From positions 4,216,001 to 4,280,000 of the forward strand of contig NZ_CP024202.1 in the NCBI RefSeq assembly GCF_003932755.1: a stretch of 64,000 nucleotides of DNA. The letters are read 5' to 3'. A program made the position numbers and the translations under genes. This document shows positions 9,586-17,957 of this stretch, one piece after another; positions within the stretch are counted from its first letter, which is position 1; each line of letters starts with the position of its first letter. The notes under the pieces are model-generated. The model was given only the letters and a program-made list of their open reading frames with translations, was not told the DNA's origin and did no database searches. The stretch comes from Methylomicrobium sp. wino1 (lineage in GTDB: Bacteria > Pseudomonadota > Gammaproteobacteria > Methylococcales > Methylomonadaceae).

Positions 9586-10308
9586 TTGAGATATACCAAA
9601 CGCCAACCTAAGCGTTCTTTCCTAAATAAGCTTAAGCGACTAGCGCTTTATCTAGCACTATTTTTCATAACAAGCTCGTTGTTATCGGTCGTTTTGCTTC
9701 GTCATATACCGGTGCCCGTATCGGTATTCATGCTATATCGTCACACAGAATATTTTCAACACCACCGGTCATTCAAAACAATCGATTATCGCTGGGTAAC
9801 GAGCGAACAAATCTCACGCTACGCCTACTCGGCAGTCATTGCATCCGAAGACCAACGTTTTTTTAGCCACCACGGCTTCGATTTCAATGAAATGCAGAAT
9901 GCTATCGATCAATACTTAAAAGGCGGAAAACTCAGGGGCGCCAGCACGATTAGTCAACAAGTCGCCAAAAACCTGTTCCTGACGCCGTCCAAAAGCTTTT
10001 GGCGCAAAGGACTCGAATTTTGGTTTACCGGATTGATTGAAGTGTTTTGGCACAAAGACCGTATTCTGGAGGTGTATCTAAATATTGCGGAATTCGGCGA
10101 TCATCTCTTCGGCATCGAATCGGCTAGCCGACGTTATTTCGGCATTCCCGCCAATCAATTGAGTGCCTCGCAAGCGGCGCTGTTGGCAGCGACGCTACCC
10201 AATCCTCATTCATATAAAGCTGACAAACCTACGCCGTATTTACTCAAGCGAAAAACCTGGATAATGAAACAAATGAAAAATTTGAATTATCGACATCGGC
10301 AACATTAA
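9586..10308 (+). CDS. mtgA: Monofunctional biosynthetic peptidoglycan transglycosylase
   Basis: 240 residues, typical of MtgA. One N-terminal membrane anchor (about residues 17-38) and a GT51 domain with the catalytic Glu in SAVIASEDQRFFSHHGFD, plus GASTISQQVAKNLFL, RKGLEFWFTGLIE and EVYLNIAEFGDHLFGIE. It polymerises lipid II glycan strands at the outer face of the inner membrane. Start is TTG at 9586; no ATG precedes the anchor. A hairpin lies between it and the convergent DUF1353 gene. Confidence 0.94.
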   Translation: MRYTKRQPKRSFLNKLKRLALYLALFFITSSLLSVVLLRHIPVPVSVFMLYRHTEYFQHHRSFKTIDYRWVTSEQISRYAYSAVIASEDQRFFSHHGFDFNEMQNAIDQYLKGGKLRGASTISQQVAKNLFLTPSKSFWRKGLEFWFTGLIEVFWHKDRILEVYLNIAEFGDHLFGIESASRRYFGIPANQLSASQAALLAATLPNPHSYKADKPTPYLLKRKTWIMKQMKNLNYRHRQH

Positions 10309-10320
10309 TAAAACTTGAAA

Positions 10321-10347
10321 TGGGCAAAGCGCAAAACACTTTGCCCA
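10321..10347. terminator. Bidirectional terminator between mtgA and the DUF1353 gene
   Basis: Perfect 9-bp stem TGGGCAAAG / CTTTGCCCA with a 9-base loop, placed between two convergent genes. T-rich sequence follows on the plus strand and a weaker T-rich tract on the minus strand. Confidence 0.65.
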
Positions 10348-10355
10348 CCGAATTT

Positions 10356-10958
10356 TTATAACACAGGCTTAGTCGGCGTTTTATTCGCCTTTCTATGCCC
10401 TCTCCATACCAGCCATCCGCCCAACCATAATGCAAGCCAGGAAATATAATTAACAAACGAAAAACCGTTGATCTCATGCCCCATCGATCTAAATAATTTA
10501 TCCCAATCTTTTCGACTCTTATCTTGTCCATAAGGCTCGACAACTTTATTCGATGAGACTTGCCAAAGCTGTGCATACATATAAGCATAATCATGCACCA
10601 ACCCGGGAATCAGCAACAAACCGGTCGGACTCAGTACTGCCCATAATGGTCTCGGAATCGAAGCGCCGTCGAATTCAAAGTCTTTAGGTATTACGATCTT
10701 GGAACCATCGGATAATTCGTAATGCCAGTTTTCGGTTAAAACCCATTTTCTGACTTCAAAAATCGAAGCCACTATTTTTTGCAATTTTGTTTTTTGATTT
10801 TTTGTCGGTATAGGCACCGGTTTAACGACCGGCATTGAATCTAAAGAAATTGCAGGTAAGGCATCTAATTGTATAAATATTTTGATTATAAACAACAATA
10901 AATAGCCGGCCAGAAGCACAGTGGCAATCCAACCAATACAGTAAATGAAATCGACCAT
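10356..10958 (-). CDS. DUF1353 family protein with membrane anchors
   Basis: 200 residues. One N-terminal membrane segment (about 8-30), then the DUF1353 core with FEFDGASIPRPLW, a Pro/Gly-rich SPTGLLLIPGLVHDYAYMY and paired acidic and basic residues, then a C-terminal membrane segment ending in RRG-like basic residues. DUF1353 proteins occur in phages and bacteria, and their chemistry is not established. The HDYAYM motif suggests a metal or catalytic site, but I would not assign one. The gene stands alone. Confidence 0.75.
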   Translation of the reverse strand: MVDFIYCIGWIATVLLAGYLLLFIIKIFIQLDALPAISLDSMPVVKPVPIPTKNQKTKLQKIVASIFEVRKWVLTENWHYELSDGSKIVIPKDFEFDGASIPRPLWAVLSPTGLLLIPGLVHDYAYMYAQLWQVSSNKVVEPYGQDKSRKDWDKLFRSMGHEINGFSFVNYISWLALWLGGWLVWRGHRKANKTPTKPVL

Positions 10959-11072
10959 AACTCCCCCTACGAATTATTTTGTATTTATTGAGGCTGATAA
11001 GAGCCCACTTTCTAAGCACTAACAACCTGGCTTCCTATGGCTTGAAAAAACGGTAACGTTACAAGGATGAAT

Positions 11073-11218
11073 GTAACTATTCAGTCCCCCGGCAATTATC
11101 GTTCCCGCGCTCTGCGTGGGAATGCCTGAGTACCGCTCCAGCGGTACGAGACGCTAGAGCGTCTCGGTCTTCATTCCCACGCCGGAGCGTGGGAACGATA
11201 GGGGGTGTGAATAATTAC
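11073..11218. mobile_element. 146-bp MITE-like element, copy F1 (8-bp target duplication)
   Basis: Ends GTAACTATTCAGTCCCCC and (complement) GTAATTATTCACACCCCC. It is flanked by the direct repeat GGATGAAT at 11065-11072 and 11219-11226. The interior is a pair of GTTCCC-ACGC / GCGTGGGAA palindromes and two smaller hairpins. It has the same length, end motif and duplication size as the element at 37798, but a different interior. Confidence 0.75.
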
Positions 11219-11302
11219 GGATGAATAGAAAACCGTCTTAATCTTAAGGTATACACGAATCAAATTGCAAAGAAATTATTTTTAATTTCATCAGTTTAAC
11301 TA

Positions 11303-11854
11303 TCACGCCGCACTACTTTCGGCAATCAATTTCTGAAACTCCTGTTCCGAAACGATATCGCGATTCGTTTCGACACGATCGAGATAAACCAATCCATCCA
11401 GATGGTCGTATTCATGTTGAAAAACCCTCGCGACAAAATCCTCCAAAATCAGCGTCTGGCTAATTCCCGACTGGTCAAGATAACTAATGCAAATTTTTCG
11501 GGACCGAGGCACTAAAGCCCGAATACCGGGAATACTTAAACAACCCTCCCAATCCTTTGCGATCTCGTTCGATAGCACGTTGAAAGTGGGATTGATCATT
11601 ACGGTGGGTTCCCTATTAGGAGCCTTAGGATAACGAGGCGTAGAACGTGAAGCAACGATCATTATCCGCAGCGATTCGCCAATCTGCGGAGCAGCTATAC
11701 CAACGCCCTCGGTACTAGCCAATGTTGCCTGCATTGCGGCAATAATAGCACCAACCTGCGGGTCGTCGATTCGTTCGACCGGCATTGCAATTCGCCTTAG
11801 GACCTGTGCTCCGATTTGCTCGATAGCGCGGATATTCGAATTACTATTCATCAT
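11303..11854 (-). CDS. def: Peptide deformylase
   Basis: 183 residues with all three family motifs: GVGIAAPQIG, EGCLSIPG (metal-ligand Cys) and QHEYDHLDG (two metal His and catalytic Glu). It removes the formyl group from nascent N-terminal Met. It is not in the usual def-fmt operon and may be a second, stand-alone copy. Two adjacent ATG codons (11854 and 11851) are possible starts; AGG lies about 10 bases before the first. Confidence 0.95.
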   Translation of the reverse strand: MMNSNSNIRAIEQIGAQVLRRIAMPVERIDDPQVGAIIAAMQATLASTEGVGIAAPQIGESLRIMIVASRSTPRYPKAPNREPTVMINPTFNVLSNEIAKDWEGCLSIPGIRALVPRSRKICISYLDQSGISQTLILEDFVARVFQHEYDHLDGLVYLDRVETNRDIVSEQEFQKLIAESSAA

Positions 11855-11907
11855 TTTTCATTAGCCTATAAAAACCTACAATAGAAGCCAAATCAAAAGT
11901 CCGCTCG

Positions 11908-12783
11908 TCAAAAGCCTTGTTGCAATTTTGCGATCAAGGCTTGCCGTTCGGGCTTCGGCGATACCTGCGTTTGAAATATCGCATGAATATTGCGGACGAT
12001 TTCTGGATCGATCAAGTTGCGGTAACCGACAAGTTCAGTATCTTTAGGGACAGAAAATTCAGGCATCAACGCAACACCCATGCCGGCACGAACCATATTC
12101 AAAATCCATTCTTCGCTATTACTCCGATAGGCCGCATATAATTCAATATGTAAATCCCGACACACACTTTTAAGTTTTTCGCGTAACTCGCAATTGAGCC
12201 TATCTAGATAAGGTTCGGATTGCAACGCTTTTAAATCGATGCTCTGCATTTGCTTAAATCGATGCTGAATACTAAAAACGACGACGTAACGTTCCCGGTA
12301 TAGCAATAACGACTGAAAGGGCCGGACCGGCAAAGCAATCGGCGCGCTGATCACCAGATCGAGATAACCTGTATCCAATTGTCTCAGTAAATTACTCTCG
12401 GTATCGACAATCAACTCCAGCTCGATACGAGGAAAATCGCGTTGAAAATCTGCGAGCACCGGATTCAAGCTCTGCGAACCGATCGTATTCATCATGCCGA
12501 CACGAATAGGCACAGTATTCAAACGGGTAAATCGTATCGCTTCAGCTTTGATGGCCTGCGCCTCAAGAAAAATCCGGCGAAGATTCGGTTCGACCAAACG
12601 ACCTAACGCAGTTAAATGGCATCCCCCTCTATCTCTTACAAAAAGTTCGCCGCCCAACTCCTCCTCAAACTTTTTAATTGCTTGTGTCATCGATGGTTGT
12701 GAGACATAGACCGCTTGTGCTGCGCGTGTGAACGTGCCTTTATCGCAAACCGCCAGGAAGTAACGAATTTGATGCATTTCCAT
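11908..12783 (-). CDS. LysR-family transcriptional regulator
   Basis: 291 residues: winged helix-turn-helix at the N-terminus (MHQIRYFLAVCDKGTFTRAAQAVYVSQPSMTQAIKKFEEELG is split as a LysR HTH over residues 3-45), then a periplasmic-binding-like effector domain. It is divergent from the EthD-domain gene across 117 bases of AT-rich DNA, the usual arrangement for a LysR protein and its target. The effector is unknown. Confidence 0.88.
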   Translation of the reverse strand: MEMHQIRYFLAVCDKGTFTRAAQAVYVSQPSMTQAIKKFEEELGGELFVRDRGGCHLTALGRLVEPNLRRIFLEAQAIKAEAIRFTRLNTVPIRVGMMNTIGSQSLNPVLADFQRDFPRIELELIVDTESNLLRQLDTGYLDLVISAPIALPVRPFQSLLLYRERYVVVFSIQHRFKQMQSIDLKALQSEPYLDRLNCELREKLKSVCRDLHIELYAAYRSNSEEWILNMVRAGMGVALMPEFSVPKDTELVGYRNLIDPEIVRNIHAIFQTQVSPKPERQALIAKLQQGF

Positions 12784-12900
12784 AACAGCTAGCCTAATTG
12801 CATAGAGAAAAACTATTCTTTCATAGAAAGCGGCTATTTTACATAATGAATAAATAGTTGTTACATAACGCAGCCTATTAAAAAACTATACGAGATACTT

Positions 12901-13227
12901 ATGCAAGCGGCAAAGTTAATTGTCATGTATCCTAAACCGACCGACCTGGATGTCTTCGAGCACCGCTATACAGAAGAGCACGTACCTATGGCCGTAGAAA
13001 AAATGGTTGGTAAAACACGCTTCGTCGCCTCATTGATAACTTCGACTGCCGATGGCAAGCCGGCGCCCTATCACCGAATAGCCGAAGTTTATTTTCCGTC
13101 GATGCCGGCTCTAGAAGCCTGTTTAAATTCAATCGGCGGGCAGGAAACGGCTAAACATGCCGTTGAAATTTCCAGCGGCGGCGCTCCATTATTCCTAATT
13201 TCCGAAGTCGAAACTGTCGACTTTTAG
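12901..13227 (+). CDS. EthD-domain protein
   Basis: 108 residues of the EthD / dimeric alpha-beta barrel type (KLIVMYPKPTDLDVFEHRY, HVPMAVEKM). EthD proteins are small, often needed for oxygenase or P450 pathways, with no settled reaction. Its divergent position to the LysR gene suggests control by it. No oxygenase partner is next to it. Confidence 0.78.
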   Translation: MQAAKLIVMYPKPTDLDVFEHRYTEEHVPMAVEKMVGKTRFVASLITSTADGKPAPYHRIAEVYFPSMPALEACLNSIGGQETAKHAVEISSGGAPLFLISEVETVDF

Positions 13228-13249
13228 CCAACCCCAACAGGAGACTGTG

Positions 13250-14044
13250 ATGAACAAAGGCAAAATAACTATAAATCGTTCATGGATCTTACCCTATCAT
13301 CGCAGCAATTCCCAATTTGAGGATAAAAAAGGGGGTGGTGTGTGTGTGGCGAGGATGTCGGCAGCAGGGAGCTGCCGCCAAGCCCCCATGGATGGGTTTA
13401 CGGCGTTCCTCGACAGGCATACCCCACACCCTAAGATCGGCGAAACTGCTCAAACTGGGAATTACTGCTATCATCGTTTTTTTGAGCAGTTGTTGATCGC
13501 AGCTTTTTTACTCTCGTACTTAATTATCGTTTCGCCGGCGCACGCCCATCGGGGCGCGGTGGATGAAATCGACGCCTGTAATATCCGTGTCGGTGTCGAT
13601 AGCGTCCATTTCACTGCTTACACCCCTGAATTATCGGGTAGTAAAGGCTACTGCAATGCGATTCCGGAAGTCGGTCAAACGCATTTGGTCTTTGACTACG
13701 GCGGCAAAGCCTTACGCACGATCGACGTGGAATTCGAAATCACCAAGGAACCGGAAGGCACAAGGATTTTTTATCAAGAACCGAAAAAAGTCAAAACCGG
13801 ATCGTTTAGCGGCATTGTCGATTTTAGCCAGCACGGCGCTGGCAACTATCTGGCCCATATCACAATCGTCGACAAAGACAAGCAACTCGACTCGCATATC
13901 CCGTTTTCAGTAGGCCTCGAAGATCCCGACAGCTTTAATTTTATGCCATTACTGTTCGTATTCGGCTTATCGGCTTTTGTAGTACTGGCATTTATGTATG
14001 TGAGTAAGGATAACGACAAACCTACCGACACGCCGGAAGCCTAG
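13250..14044 (+). CDS. Exported, C-terminally anchored protein of unknown function with repeat-derived N-terminal insert
   Basis: 264 residues. The ATG at 13250 has AGGAG seven bases upstream. A 165-bp repeat element plus a 9-bp target duplication (13303-13476 in all, 174 bases) is inserted in frame, adding 58 residues. Without it the protein begins MNKGKITINRSWILPYHR, runs on as FFEQLLIAAFLLSYLI and reaches the cleavage site SPAHA: a clear signal peptide. The mature part has two Cys (DACNIRV, KGYCNA), a beta-rich middle and one C-terminal membrane span (FVFGLSAFVVLAFMYV) with a short charged tail. I do not recognise the family. The insert may impair export or be bypassed by a later start (for example TTG near 13490). 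Confidence 0.7.
   Translation: MNKGKITINRSWILPYHRSNSQFEDKKGGGVCVARMSAAGSCRQAPMDGFTAFLDRHTPHPKIGETAQTGNYCYHRFFEQLLIAAFLLSYLIIVSPAHAHRGAVDEIDACNIRVGVDSVHFTAYTPELSGSKGYCNAIPEVGQTHLVFDYGGKALRTIDVEFEITKEPEGTRIFYQEPKKVKTGSFSGIVDFSQHGAGNYLAHITIVDKDKQLDSHIPFSVGLEDPDSFNFMPLLFVFGLSAFVVLAFMYVSKDNDKPTDTPEA
13303..13467. mobile_element. 165-bp MITE-like element with 9-bp target duplication (family B)
   Basis: Terminal inverted repeats CAGCAATTCCCAATTTGAG and, complemented, CAGTAATTCCCAGTTTGAG (17 of 19 match). The direct repeat CTATCATCG occurs at 13294-13302 and 13468-13476. The centre has the family core (gggtttacggcg and a GGCGGCAG/CTGCCGCC hairpin). It has no stop codon in the reading frame of the host gene. 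Confidence 0.85.
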
Positions 14045-14096
14045 TTTAAAGCGCATTTAACCTAACGATCATGAAGAAGCTGACAACCTCGGCAAA

Positions 14097-14239
14097 TGAA
14101 AGTGCGAGGGGGTGGCTAGGGTACGATCACTCGCCCGACAGGACGCCGTAAATACGTCCATGTAGGCTCGACGGCGGCTCCCTGCCGCCGACGCCGGTCG
14201 GTCGAGCAACCGCACCCTCTTCGGTTCGCCAACTTTCAC
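14097..14239. repeat. Dispersed palindromic repeat (family B), empty-site copy
   Basis: Ends TGAAAGT / ACTTTCA, central CGACGGCGG...CCGCCGACG hairpin and the core ggacgccgtaaatacgtcc without the 65-bp insert. It fills the gap between the exported-protein gene and the esterase gene. Confidence 0.6.
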
Positions 14240-14266
14240 AGTAACGCTAAAACCCGGACCACGGTG

Positions 14267-15181
14267 ATGATTAATTTCTCAGCTATCAAATCCTACCTGA
14301 CCCAACGCAACCTTTGGCTGGCAGCGATTTTTCTGCCACCCATTCTTTTAGTGTTAATCATGTTGTTGATGGAAACCGGGAGCAGTGATTATGCTCAGAT
14401 GGGCAACGCCGTTTACCTGCCGGAGTCGATTCGGGGTCGATGCCAAGCTAGCCAACTTAAGGGATCAGCGGGCGCCACCCATGGTGAATCCACCGCAGAC
14501 GGAATCAAATTTAACGTCCGAACACCTTTAAATTACGATCCGACAGTCCCTCATCCGCTGTTATTGGTATTATCGCCCGCCGGTTCCAATCGAGCTAAAA
14601 CCGAAAAAAATACCGACCTAACGCTAACGGCAACCACAGCCGGTATGATAGTCGCCTATGCGGATCATCCGCCCCTATCGCCCACCACGACCGTCGAACT
14701 CGGCACCATTCCCGAACTCATCGCCAACAAATGGTGTATCGACGATAAAAGAATCTATATCACCGGCCATTCCGACGGTGGCACCTCCGCCATGGCCTTG
14801 GCATTCATGTCCGGTACCAAGCATATTCCAAGCGCTATAGCGCCTAGCGCGGCCGGTATCAATTATCAGGACTTGCGTCAACGCCGTTGCCCCGACCCGA
14901 TTCCGGCCATGATCATGCATAGCGCGAAAGACAAGCTGTTTCCGGGTTATGGAAAGGAATCAGCGGGTTGGTGGGCAACATGCAACCAATGCGACCCGAT
15001 TCCCGAATCGCTCGATAACGGATGCAGTGCTTACACGAATTGCGCTAACGACATAAAAACCTGGTATTGCGAAGGCGATAAACCGCATTCGCAATGGCCG
15101 AATATTAATGCGACGTTGATCGATTTCTTTGTTTCATCAAGCCGAAAAGAAAAAAACTCGCAAGCGCCAGGAATGCCCTGA
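14267..15181 (+). CDS. Alpha/beta hydrolase of the PHB depolymerase / LpqC esterase type
   Basis: 304 residues. One N-terminal hydrophobic segment (about 18-36) acts as a signal anchor. The hydrolase core has the nucleophile elbow GHSDGG (Ser), an acid candidate in HSAKDKLFPGYG and the C-terminal His in KPHSQWP. This fits secreted polyhydroxyalkanoate depolymerase or feruloyl-esterase-like enzymes. Several Cys (CNQCDP, NGCSAYTNC) may form disulfides, consistent with a periplasmic location. The substrate is unknown. ATG at 14267 directly follows a GTG at 14264. Confidence 0.8.
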   Translation: MINFSAIKSYLTQRNLWLAAIFLPPILLVLIMLLMETGSSDYAQMGNAVYLPESIRGRCQASQLKGSAGATHGESTADGIKFNVRTPLNYDPTVPHPLLLVLSPAGSNRAKTEKNTDLTLTATTAGMIVAYADHPPLSPTTTVELGTIPELIANKWCIDDKRIYITGHSDGGTSAMALAFMSGTKHIPSAIAPSAAGINYQDLRQRRCPDPIPAMIMHSAKDKLFPGYGKESAGWWATCNQCDPIPESLDNGCSAYTNCANDIKTWYCEGDKPHSQWPNINATLIDFFVSSSRKEKNSQAPGMP

Positions 15182-15186
15182 ATCCC

Positions 15187-15216
15187 AGTGCCGAATTTTG
15201 ATCTACGATGGGTATA
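15187..15216. repeat. Solo right end of the 160-bp repeat
   Basis: AGTGCCGAATTTTGATCTAC followed by gatgggtata, identical to the right terminal repeat of the elements at 348 and 51150. No matching left end is present, so it is a remnant. It lies between the esterase and the MBL-fold gene. Confidence 0.6.
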
Positions 15217-15287
15217 ATTGGCGACCATTCCTTAGCCAATTCGAACTGTACCCAAATCATCCGAAAACAGCATTCAGGAGTGCGAAC

Positions 15288-16235
15288 ATGAATCAAGCAA
15301 AGCGCCAAACTTTAGCACTCACCTTGACGATTGGCCTGACGAGCGTAGTTCTGTCCACTTATTCATCAGCCGCGGACTGTCGTTCAAAGGTTCAGCTGCA
15401 AGTGTTGGGTTCCGGCGGCCCGGAAATCAGCGACCGGCGCGCGGGGAGTTCTTATTTGCTCCGCATCGACGATAAAGCGGTAGTGATGATCGATACCGGC
15501 CCCGGTAGCAGCCTTAATCTCGAAAAAGCCGGAGCTAATTTCAACGATTTGCAGGCCCTGTTATTCACACATTTTCATGTCGATCACAGTAGCGATTTTC
15601 CAGCCTTGGTAAAAGGATCATATTTTACCGGTCGCAAAAACGATTTACCGGTCTATGGCCCATCAGGCAACGATCTTATGCCTTCGACAAAGGAATTTGT
15701 CGACCAATTGTTCGGTAAGGCGGGTATTTATCGTTATTTAAATGAATACATCAATCCGGATACCCAGAGCAATTATAAAATCGAAGCGCACAACATTCGT
15801 TTCGCTAAACGCAAAATACACTCATTCAACATAGCGCCGAATATCGATATCAACGCCATATCCGTGCATCACGGCCCCTTGCCCGCTTTAGCCTGGCGTA
15901 TCGACGCAGGAGACTGTCGCATCACTATTTCCGGCGACACCAGCAACCAATACGAAACCTTGGTTAAACTTGCCGAAGACTCCGACCTACTGATCGCCCA
16001 CCATGCAATACCGGAACAAGCAACAGGAGCCGCCCGAAATCTGCACATGCCGCCTTCGGAAATCGGCAAAATCGCTCAAGCCGCAAAGGTCAAGCATTTA
16101 GTCTTATCGCACCGCATGCGGCGAACCGAAGGCTCGGAAGCAGAAGCCTCGGCAATCATTCGCAAGCACTTTACAGGACCTATCGATTTTGCCGACGATT
16201 TGGAGAGTTACCCATTGACCGGCTGTGGAAAGTAG
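15288..16235 (+). CDS. MBL-fold metallohydrolase, exported
   Basis: 315 residues. A signal peptide (cleavage near SSA) is followed by a metallo-beta-lactamase fold: THFHVDHSSD (HxHxDH metal site), GDTSNQYETL (Asp ligand), AHHAIP and LSHRMRR. It is close to the ribonuclease Z / arylsulfatase AtsA branch, but an exported member more likely acts on small molecules. The ATG at 15288 has AGGAG upstream; a longer frame from 15129 overlaps the esterase gene and is not credible. Its 3' end overlaps a remnant gene on the other strand. Confidence 0.83.
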   Translation: MNQAKRQTLALTLTIGLTSVVLSTYSSAADCRSKVQLQVLGSGGPEISDRRAGSSYLLRIDDKAVVMIDTGPGSSLNLEKAGANFNDLQALLFTHFHVDHSSDFPALVKGSYFTGRKNDLPVYGPSGNDLMPSTKEFVDQLFGKAGIYRYLNEYINPDTQSNYKIEAHNIRFAKRKIHSFNIAPNIDINAISVHHGPLPALAWRIDAGDCRITISGDTSNQYETLVKLAEDSDLLIAHHAIPEQATGAARNLHMPPSEIGKIAQAAKVKHLVLSHRMRRTEGSEAEASAIIRKHFTGPIDFADDLESYPLTGCGK

Positions 16236-16540
16236 CTACTAATCGTTTCTAATGTTTCCTTATAAGCAACCGAAACATCACGCGCAATCAGCAATGAAGA
16301 TTCATCCAGGATGATCTTGGCACTGTCATCAAAAATAAAACTCAGATATTTATCGCCATTTTTACCACTGGCAAAGCCGAAGAAGTCTTGTGAATGCAGT
16401 CCTAAGTTAATGGCATTTTTAAACATATCGTCTCTAACCAATCTCGGCAAATACAGATAATGGCAACAGTCTTGCCATACTTTTAATGCACTGATTTCAG
16501 TTATGCCATCCTTAAAATACCAACACTGCAATAAATTCAT
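16208..16540 (-). pseudogene. C-terminal fragment of a DUF499-type ATPase
   Basis: 110 residues. The segment VWQDCCHYLYLPRLVRDD and the following DFFGFASGKNGDKYLSFIF resemble the C-terminal part of large DUF499-containing ATPases, which are often found in defence or restriction-like loci. The hundreds of residues expected upstream are absent: the sequence joins directly to a DUF2202 remnant. I treat it as a dead fragment. Family assignment is from memory and moderate. Confidence 0.5.
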
Positions 16541-16997
16541 TAGGTGAATAGGCGACTACTAGCCTGACACAAGGGGTGGCCGCACCCGTGTCTGCCGCGC
16601 CGACCTTCCCCGTCGCCATGTGCACCGCGTCCGGATGATCCTTGCACACATCGTTGAAACGCCGGCAGGTGGCGCTGCTGCGATGCATCCCGAAGATTGC
16701 GGAACACGGTCAAAATATCCGGTTGCTCCGTGGCTTGAATTAGGCGTTCGTATATTTCGGCATTGGCGATTTCGGCGGCGACGCCGGCTTCGCAAGCTTC
16801 TTGCAGACTCGTATAACGCTCAACCTTTCCCAACCAGGGATTCTCGGGAACGGTTAACCCATAGCTTCTCGTATGTTGTTGAACGGCAGCGCATCGCCAA
16901 AGTCGGCAATGACTTGATCGTAAGTCGCCAAGGCCCGGTATTCATCATCCAACGCCTCGTTGAGGGCTACGATTTCAGTTTCGGTCAGCGGGCTCAT
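16540..16997 (-). pseudogene. DUF2202 (ferritin-like) protein, broken by an internal deletion
   Basis: The first part reads MSPLTETEIVALNEALDDEY... to NNIREA, then meets a stop (TAA near 16856). In the next frame the protein resumes as YGLTVPENPWLG and runs through SLQEACEAGVAAEIANAEIY and RHLPAFQRCVQ to a Gly/Arg/His-rich tail. About 15 residues (the EARHIEAL-type helix of the fold) appear to be lost, with a frame change. Intact DUF2202 proteins are four-helix-bundle, often metal-linked. It lies three bases after the ZIP gene on the same strand. Confidence 0.7.
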
Positions 16998-17000
16998 AGT

Positions 17001-17738
17001 TTATCCTCCAAGGTGAAAAAAAGCGATGGTTGCGATGCCCGCGAGCAACAGTACTATCTGCCGGATTGATGTCAGCAGACAAGTCTGCCGGTGCAAGGAC
17101 GGAATCAGATCGGCCGTCGCGATATAGATGAAGCTGGCGGCTGAGATCGCCAAAATATAGGGCGCCGCCTCGCGTGTCTCGACCAGCCAAAAATAGGCGA
17201 TTAAAGCACCGGGCAATGTGGCGATGGATGATAGCCCATTGAGCACCAAGGCCTTCATACGGCTGTAGCCGTTGTCGAGCAGGATGGCGAAGTCGCCGAC
17301 TTCCTGCGGGATCTCATGCGCAATCACCGCCAATGCGGTAGTGACGCCCAATGGTATAGACGTAAGGAACGCTGCGGCGATCACCACGCCGTCCACAAAG
17401 TTATGGAAGGCATCGCCGATCAGAATCAACGGCGCGGCATGGCTATGTACCTCGCATCCGCTATTGTGACAGTGACGCCAGATAACGAGCTTTTCCAAAA
17501 CGAAAAAGCCGACCATGCCGGCCAACACCGTCGCCATGACGGCGATCGCCGGAGCCTGTTTCAGCCCGGCGGGTAACATGCCGAGAAACGCCGCGCCGAG
17601 CAGCGTGCCGGTCGCATAGCTGATCAGGCAGGGAACGAGAACCTTACGAATGCCTTCCGGAAAAAACAAAAACAAGGCCGCACCGGCAATAGCGCCGATA
17701 CTTCCCAACAGGCTGAATCCGATTATCAATAGTAGCAT
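17001..17738 (-). CDS. ZIP-family divalent metal transporter
   Basis: 245 residues, about eight membrane segments. The ZIP metal-binding helices are clear: GDAFHNFVDGVVIAAAF and AHEIPQEVGDFAILL. A His/Cys-rich loop (WRHCHNSGCEVHSHAA) lies between segments 3 and 4. It should import zinc, iron or similar ions across the inner membrane. A 5' remnant of a second copy lies upstream at 17868-17938. Confidence 0.9.
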   Translation of the reverse strand: MLLLIIGFSLLGSIGAIAGAALFLFFPEGIRKVLVPCLISYATGTLLGAAFLGMLPAGLKQAPAIAVMATVLAGMVGFFVLEKLVIWRHCHNSGCEVHSHAAPLILIGDAFHNFVDGVVIAAAFLTSIPLGVTTALAVIAHEIPQEVGDFAILLDNGYSRMKALVLNGLSSIATLPGALIAYFWLVETREAAPYILAISAASFIYIATADLIPSLHRQTCLLTSIRQIVLLLAGIATIAFFHLGG

Positions 17739-17767
17739 TCGTAGTACTCCTCGACTGATTGAACTCT

Positions 17768-17868
17768 CGTTCCCATGCTCCTGCAGTGAGAATGCATACC
17801 GAGCTTAAGCACAGTGTGCTACTCTTAGTGCCCGTATCGGTTCCCACGGAGGACCGTGGAAACCAGGG
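17768..17868. repeat. Single copy of the GTTCCCACG palindromic repeat (family C)
   Basis: CTCGTTCCCATGCTCCTGC ... CGGTATCGGTTCCCACGGAGG-type sequence, a diverged copy of the 127-bp unit repeated three times at 20419-20795. It lies exactly between the start of the ZIP gene and the remnant of a second ZIP start. Confidence 0.75.
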
Positions 17869-17938
17869 AAAACAAGGCCGCGCCGGCAATAGCGCCTAAG
17901 CTTCCCAACAGGCTGAAACCGATTATCCATAGCAACAT
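17868..17938 (-). pseudogene. 5' remnant of a second ZIP transporter gene
   Basis: From the ATG at 17938 the first 23 codons read MLLWIIGFSLLGSLGAIAGA, with two changes against the intact ZIP gene (MLLLIIGFSLLGSIGAIAGA). Homology ends abruptly at the family C repeat. It is a tandem duplication or a broken paralogue. Confidence 0.8.
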
Positions 17939-17957
17939 TCGTAGGTCCTCGATCGAT

